Notes under the pieces: model-generated
Told to the model about the DNA's origin: nothing
Databases searched by the model: none
The model's input: the letters and a program-made list of their open reading frames with translations, nothing else
In this document: one piece after another, positions 60,344 to 64,000 of the stretch
How the letters are laid out: each line of letters starts with the position of its first letter
Position numbering within the stretch: position 1 is the first letter of the stretch
NCBI RefSeq assembly: GCF_036327755.1
Contig: NZ_CP109596.1
Coordinates: forward strand, 5,332,001 to 5,396,000
From: Nocardia sp. NBC_01503
GTDB taxonomy: Bacteria; Actinomycetota; Actinomycetes; Mycobacteriales; Mycobacteriaceae
DNA: 64,000 nt
Direction: 5' to 3'
Translations under genes and position numbers: made by a program

Positions 60344-60365
60344 AAGCTGGTCATATGACCAGCTT
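60344..60365. promoter_or_regulatory. 22-bp perfect palindrome at the AraC-type gene
   Basis: AAGCTGGTCAT followed by its exact reverse complement. It lies 31 bp before the chosen GTG (60396) and 130 bp before the divergent YhgE/Pip start, so it can control both. Chance occurrence of a perfect 22-bp palindrome is very unlikely. Confidence 0.75.
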
Positions 60366-60395
60366 GAGGGCGGTGCGGTCCGGGGATCGGATCGC

Positions 60396-61418
60396 GTGAA
60401 CGCTCAACTCGATTTACCGATCATCCCGCCCACCGTCCTGAGCGGGGTCGTGGAGATCGGCCGACGTGAAGGGGCCGAGGTCGACGCGTGGTTCGTCGGC
60501 ACCGGGCTCGATGCCACGCGCCTGCTGGCCGCCGACACGGTCAAGGTGTCCTACCGCCAGGCGGCGGCGGCGGTGCTGCGGCGGGCCGTGCGGGATATGC
60601 CTGGCAAACCGCTCGGCATGCTGGTGGGCGGCCGGGACATGCTGCTGTCGATGGGGATGCTCGGGGTCGCCATGCGCTCCTGCGCCACGGTGAGCGATGC
60701 GGTGTCGGTCGCGCTCGATCTGCATCTGGCCTCGGGCAGCCTCATCGACGTGGACCTCGAGCACTTCGACGACGAGGTCGCGTTGCGCTTCCGGGAGCGC
60801 CGACCCGAGCCCGAGCTCCGCCGGTTCCTCATCGAGGAAGCCATGGCCACGCTCACCGTCTTCGCGCGCACGGTCGCCGGTTCCGACTGGTCGCCGTCCC
60901 GAGTGGAGCTGACCTATCCGCCCCCGCCGTACGCCGCGGAGTACACGCGTTTCCTGCGCTGCCGGGTGGAATTCTCCGCGGACGCCAATCGCGCCTTCTT
61001 TCCCACGAAGGTCCTCGACGTCGCCTTCCCCACCCACCACGAACCCACGCGGGCGCTCGCCGTCGATGCGTGCCGCCGATTGCTGGGCAATGGGCGTAAG
61101 GAACCCGATCTGGTGACCGCGGTCGAGGCCGTTCTCGAACGGGATCTGCGTCATGCGCTGTCGGCGGCCGACGTCGCCGGTCGTCTCCATATGTCCGAAC
61201 GCACGCTGCGCAGGCAACTGGCCGGAGCCGAGCGGAGTTTCAGCGCCATCAGAGACCGGGTGCGAGAGCGTCACGCGATCCGCCTGCTCCGGGAATCCAC
61301 GCTGCCGGTCGCGATCGTCGCGCGCGAAGTCGGCTACAGCGATATCAGGGACTTCCGGCGCGCCTACATCCGCTGGACGGGACACTCGCCCAGCGCTGAG
61401 CGGCAGCTCACGGGCTAG
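60396..61418 (+). CDS. AraC-family transcriptional regulator
   Basis: 340 residues from GTG 60396. A GTG at 60333 is in frame, but using it would put the 22-bp palindrome inside the gene. The N-terminal ~230 residues resemble the arabinose-binding-like domain (LLAADTVKVSYRQAAAAVLRRAVRDMPGKPLGMLVGGRDMLLSMGMLGVAMRSC). The C-terminal HTH pair is SAADVAGRLHMSERTLRRQLAGAERSFSAIRDRVRERHAIRLLRES, then VAIVAREVGYSDIRDFRRAYIRWTGHSP. It is divergent from the YhgE/Pip gene and likely regulates it. Confidence 0.9.
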   Translation: MNAQLDLPIIPPTVLSGVVEIGRREGAEVDAWFVGTGLDATRLLAADTVKVSYRQAAAAVLRRAVRDMPGKPLGMLVGGRDMLLSMGMLGVAMRSCATVSDAVSVALDLHLASGSLIDVDLEHFDDEVALRFRERRPEPELRRFLIEEAMATLTVFARTVAGSDWSPSRVELTYPPPPYAAEYTRFLRCRVEFSADANRAFFPTKVLDVAFPTHHEPTRALAVDACRRLLGNGRKEPDLVTAVEAVLERDLRHALSAADVAGRLHMSERTLRRQLAGAERSFSAIRDRVRERHAIRLLRESTLPVAIVAREVGYSDIRDFRRAYIRWTGHSPSAERQLTG

Positions 61419-61614
61419 TCAGGGCCGGGGAGGGGGGATAACCGGCCAGTGAGGGGGCGCGCGCGGTCAGCGTTCGGCCGGCGAGAGCGTGACGGTGTTC
61501 ACCCGGCCTTACATTTCTGCTCAGCCGCTGGTCGGCTTGCCGACATCGAGCAGTACGGCCCCGCGGCGTCGAATCCCGGCGCGAACGCGACGAATAATCA
61601 GTGAAGGATCCACC
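61419..61614. other. Intergenic region before the secreted-protein gene
   Basis: 196 bp. In-frame starts exist upstream of 61615 (back to 61489) but read as Pro/Arg-rich non-conserved sequence. GTGAAGGATCC before ATG 61615 is the best ribosome-binding site. No hairpin or operator is obvious. Confidence 0.4.
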
Positions 61615-62106
61615 ATGCGGAACACTGCACGTACCCGGATGACTCTGGCGGTCGCCGCCGCGGCCTTGGTCGCGCTCGGCGCGGAAGCCGCGACAGCCAA
61701 TGCCGCGCCCGCGATTGTCTCGGAGCCGGGTACCGTCTCGGCCGCGCCCGCCGCACTCGTGTCGCCCGCGGACGATGCGATCTCACCGATCCGGTCCGCG
61801 ACGCCCATCGACGCCCAAGCCGATATCAACGACGCGTTGAACCAGGCCGGAAACGAATTCATGCTCGCCGCCACGATCGGCAGCATGGCGGGCGGTGTGG
61901 TCGGGCTGGTCGCGGGCTGCGCGATCGGAGCCGTCGTCGGCGCGATCGGCGGATGCATTCCCGGGCTCGGGATCGGCGCCGCGCTCGGACCGATCATCGG
62001 CGGTGTCGTCGTCGGCGTCCCGGCCGGTCTGGCCGCGCTCGCTCAGGCATACAACACCCTGCACGCGGCGGGCGAGATCAGTGCACCGCTGCCCGCTCTG
62101 CCCTGA
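61615..62106 (+). CDS. Secreted glycine-rich protein of unknown function
   Basis: 163 residues from ATG 61615. A Sec signal peptide is visible: MRNTARTRMTLAVAAAALVALGAEAATANAAP, cleaved probably after ANA. The mature part has a polar linker, then LNQAGNEFMLAATIGSMAGGVVGLVAGCAIGAVVGAIGGCIPGLGIGAALGPIIGGVVVGVPAGLAALAQAYNTLHAA, a glycine-zipper-like hydrophobic block with two cysteines. This could insert into the envelope or form oligomers. I recall similar short exported proteins in nocardiae, without a known function. It is followed by a strong terminator. Confidence 0.82.
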   Translation: MRNTARTRMTLAVAAAALVALGAEAATANAAPAIVSEPGTVSAAPAALVSPADDAISPIRSATPIDAQADINDALNQAGNEFMLAATIGSMAGGVVGLVAGCAIGAVVGAIGGCIPGLGIGAALGPIIGGVVVGVPAGLAALAQAYNTLHAAGEISAPLPALP

Positions 62107-62139
62107 CCGGCGAGCCCGTCGGTCCTGACCTGAGAGACC

Positions 62140-62167
62140 GTGCGGACCGTCGACCGGCGGTCCGCAC
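62140..62167 (+). terminator. Terminator after the secreted-protein gene
   Basis: Perfect 10-bp stem (GTGCGGACCG and mirror) with 8-nt loop, extended by GAGAG/CTCTC pairing farther out (62132-62136 with 62170-62174), followed by TGTTCC. It separates the exported protein from the MFS gene. Confidence 0.78.
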
Positions 62168-62206
62168 CGCTCTCTGTTCCATGGCTATCGAAAATCGGGA
62201 GTCACC

Positions 62207-63400
62207 GTGAGGAACCGCGCCGAATTCATCGGCCTGGCATCCGCTTACGCCGCTCAGGGGCTCGGGTACGCGGCACTGGTCACCGTTCTTCCGCAACTCG
62301 AAACGCGGCTGCGCATCGGGGAGACGACGGTGTCGTTATTGCTGCTGGGCGTATGCGTCGCCGCGGCGGCGGGTTCGGCGCTGGCCGATCTGGTGGCGGT
62401 GCGCTGGGGCAGCCGGCAAGCGCTGTGCTCGGGGCTGGTCCTGGAAGCGGTCGCGCTGGGCGCGATCGCCTGGATCGGCGACTTCGGTATCTTCGTCCCC
62501 GCCCTGGTCGCCTACGGAATCGGCCTGGGCATGGTCGACGCCGCATCCAACATGCAGGGCGTGCTCGCGCAAAAACACAGCGGCACTTCACTGTTGGGGC
62601 GGCTGTACGCGGCGTACACCGCGGCGGCGGTGGGCGGCGCGCTGCTGGTGTCGGCGTGCCTGGCGACAACCTCGTCGCTGCTTCCGCTGCTGCTGACCGC
62701 GGCCGTGCAGCTGGCCGTCGCGGTCGCCGGTATCCGGTTGTTCGATCGGGCGCGGGCCGCCCATCGACCCCATGATGACCGCGTGCGACGAGATCCGTTG
62801 CCGCGGAACGGAATCTGGTTCATCGGGTTGTTGGTGCTCGCGGCATTCACCGTCGATTCGGCGGTCTCCGCTTGGGGCACGGTGTATTTGGCGGACGGTC
62901 TGCAGGTCGCGAGCGCGGCCGCGCCGTTGGGATATGCCGCCTATCAGGCGGCGGTGTTCCTGGCTCGGCTCGCCGTGGATCCGGCGGTACGCCGCTTCGG
63001 CCGCACCCGTCTTGCCACCGCGGCCACGGCGGTCGGGGTGTCCGGATGCGGTGTCGTCGCGGCCGTCCCCGATATCGTCGGGGCGGTCGCCGGATTCGCC
63101 GCCGCCGGCGTATGCACCGGAATCCTGGTGCCGATCGCATTCGGGGCGGCGGGCGACCTGCGGCCCGAACGAAGCGACGAGGTGATCGCCCGGGTCAACC
63201 TGTTCAACTACGCCGGAGCCGTCGCGGGCGCGGTGGCACTCGGACTGGTCGCGACCGGTCCCGCCCTCGGCTACGCGTTCATGCTCCCCGCCGTCGTTCT
63301 GCTGCTCGCCACGCCCGCGCTGCGTCGCCTACGCCAGGAACGCCGTCCATCGGCCGCTGTGACCACACCGGCCCCGACCGGGAAAGGCGCGATGATCTGA
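62207..63400 (+). CDS. MFS transporter
   Basis: 397 residues from GTG 62207 behind CGGGAG. About 12 transmembrane helices: FIGLASAYAAQGLGYAALVTVLPQLE, VSLLLLGVCVAAAAGSALADLVAVRWGSRQA with the motif-A-like ADLVAVRWGSRQ turn, FVPALVAYGIGLGMVDAASNMQGVLAQ, GLLVLAAFTVDSAVSAWGTVYLADGLQ and a second half. MDAASNMQ-type sequence is found in YbjJ/FucP-like exporters of small molecules. Substrate unknown. The stop overlaps the aldolase start by one base (ATGA type), so the two are translationally coupled and probably act together. Confidence 0.9.
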   Translation: MRNRAEFIGLASAYAAQGLGYAALVTVLPQLETRLRIGETTVSLLLLGVCVAAAAGSALADLVAVRWGSRQALCSGLVLEAVALGAIAWIGDFGIFVPALVAYGIGLGMVDAASNMQGVLAQKHSGTSLLGRLYAAYTAAAVGGALLVSACLATTSSLLPLLLTAAVQLAVAVAGIRLFDRARAAHRPHDDRVRRDPLPRNGIWFIGLLVLAAFTVDSAVSAWGTVYLADGLQVASAAAPLGYAAYQAAVFLARLAVDPAVRRFGRTRLATAATAVGVSGCGVVAAVPDIVGAVAGFAAAGVCTGILVPIAFGAAGDLRPERSDEVIARVNLFNYAGAVAGAVALGLVATGPALGYAFMLPAVVLLLATPALRRLRQERRPSAAVTTPAPTGKGAMI

Positions 63401-64000
63401 TGTCGCACAAGGAATTCGACGAAGCCCGCGGGGCCGTGGCCGCCGCGGCCCGGCGATTGGCCGCGGCCGGGCTGTTGATCGGCACCGCGGGCAATGTGAG
63501 TCTCAAGGTGGGCGATCACGTGGCGGTGACCGCCACCGGAGTCCGGCTCGCGGACGCCGGACCCGAGGAGGTCACCGTCGTGGATTCGACCGGGCGGGTG
63601 CTCGCCGGTGGACTCGCGCCGACCTCGGAACTGGAACTGCATCTGGGCGTGTACGCGCGGTTCGACGCCGGCGCGGTGGTGCACACCCATGCGGTCGAGT
63701 CCACCGCGTTGTCGCTGGTCGTGGCTGAGATCCCGTGCGTGCACTATCAGCAGCTACTGCTCGGCGGTGCGATCCGGGTGGCTCCGTTCGCCACCTTCGG
63801 CACCCCCGAACTGGCCGCCCATGTGCTCGCCGCGCTGGACGGCAAGCGTGCCGCGCTGCTGGCCAACCACGGTGCGGTCGCTCTCGGCTCGGGCCTGGAC
63901 GACGCGGTGCAGAACACGCTGCTGCTGGAGTGGCTGTGCGAGATCTACCGCAAGGCAACGGTTTCGGGCCCGGTGCGCACGCTCGGCGAGGAACAGCAGC
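63400..64000 (+). CDS. Class II aldolase/adducin family protein (3' end outside window)
   Basis: First 200 residues, open at the window end. FDEARGAVAAAARRLAAAGLLIGTAGNVSLKVGD, VTATGVRLADAGPEEV, PTSELELHLGVYARFDAGAVVHTHAVESTALSLV (metal-binding HTH) and LLANHGAVALGSGLDDAVQNTLLLEWLCEIYRKA define the family, which includes fuculose-1-phosphate and ribulose-phosphate aldolases or epimerases. A Zn2+ is expected at the two His of HTH plus the His of NHG. It is coupled to the MFS gene, suggesting a sugar or sugar-acid utilisation operon continuing beyond the window. Confidence 0.9.
   Translation, partial: MSHKEFDEARGAVAAAARRLAAAGLLIGTAGNVSLKVGDHVAVTATGVRLADAGPEEVTVVDSTGRVLAGGLAPTSELELHLGVYARFDAGAVVHTHAVESTALSLVVAEIPCVHYQQLLLGGAIRVAPFATFGTPELAAHVLAALDGKRAALLANHGAVALGSGLDDAVQNTLLLEWLCEIYRKATVSGPVRTLGEEQQ

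Noticed and set aside
1-64000. tRNA, rRNA, CRISPR array, integrase, prophage or full insertion sequence
   Set aside because: No cloverleaf-like segment, regular repeat-spacer array, transposase or integrase was seen. The HNH gene and inverted repeat are the only mobile-like signals.

Overview
The window is a piece of a high-GC actinobacterial chromosome, most likely Nocardia or a close mycolic-acid-forming relative. The evidence is very high GC at third codon positions, frequent GTG starts, and a long block in the same neighbourhood order as Mycobacterium tuberculosis Rv2703 down to Rv2676c: sigA, ppgK, suhB, cei, DUF4193, DUF3093, dut, DUF3710, an alpha/beta hydrolase, an OB-fold protein, DUF3159, ceoC/ceoB, an APC permease, a TrmA-like methyltransferase, dxs, rnd, DUF3000, echA15-like, hemE, hemG and hemQ. 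The Rv comparisons are from memory; no database was searched. I see no rRNA, tRNA or CRISPR array.

Layout. 1-5.2 kb: the end of a DEAD/DEAH helicase, DUF1905 and DUF1992 proteins, a SWIM zinc-finger gene joined to a short SNF2 helicase, and a small DUF7455 zinc-ribbon protein. 5.5-9.9 kb: a FadE5-type acyl-CoA dehydrogenase, an AraC regulator and a divergent aldehyde-dehydrogenase-like protein without its catalytic cysteine. 10-12.9 kb: DUF952, a KhtT/KhtU-like cation:proton antiporter pair and a rhomboid-like protein that overlaps it tail to tail. 13.1-15.6 kb: ethanolamine ammonia-lyase eutBC, with six 33-bp repeats at the start of eutC. 15.8-25.1 kb is accessory: YdcF, an NhaP-type antiporter, an MHYT sensor, an ECF sigma factor with a redoxin, a hydrolase, a large LuxR regulator, DUF4242 and a PQ-loop protein.

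25.2-50.9 kb is mainly the conserved block. It covers transcription (sigA plus a SigD/ShbA-like sigma factor), polyphosphate glucokinase, dUTPase, K+ uptake control, RNA modification, isoprenoid precursor synthesis (dxs), RNase D and the start of the coproporphyrin haem branch (hemE). Insertions relative to the mycobacterial order include an uncharacterised protein, a SIMPL protein and a glutaminase-STAS-cNMP fusion. At 51-57.7 kb the haem genes hemE, hemG and hemQ, close together in relatives, are separated by a DUF222/HNH (13E12-type) gene, a 1.16-kb gene-free stretch holding a large imperfect inverted repeat, and a threonine-dehydratase/TetR pair. 57.9-64 kb is accessory: an ABM monooxygenase, YhgE/Pip, an AraC regulator with a 22-bp palindrome at its start, a secreted glycine-rich protein, an MFS transporter and a truncated class II aldolase.

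Most novel for follow-up: the inverted-repeat structure at 53.15-53.79 kb and the split haem cluster, the cysteine-less ALDH next to AraC and a palindrome shared with the MHYT promoter region, the 11-residue repeat array in EutC, two copies of a dispersed hairpin element between convergent genes, and a 64-bp tandem duplication of the 3' end of the DUF3093 gene.
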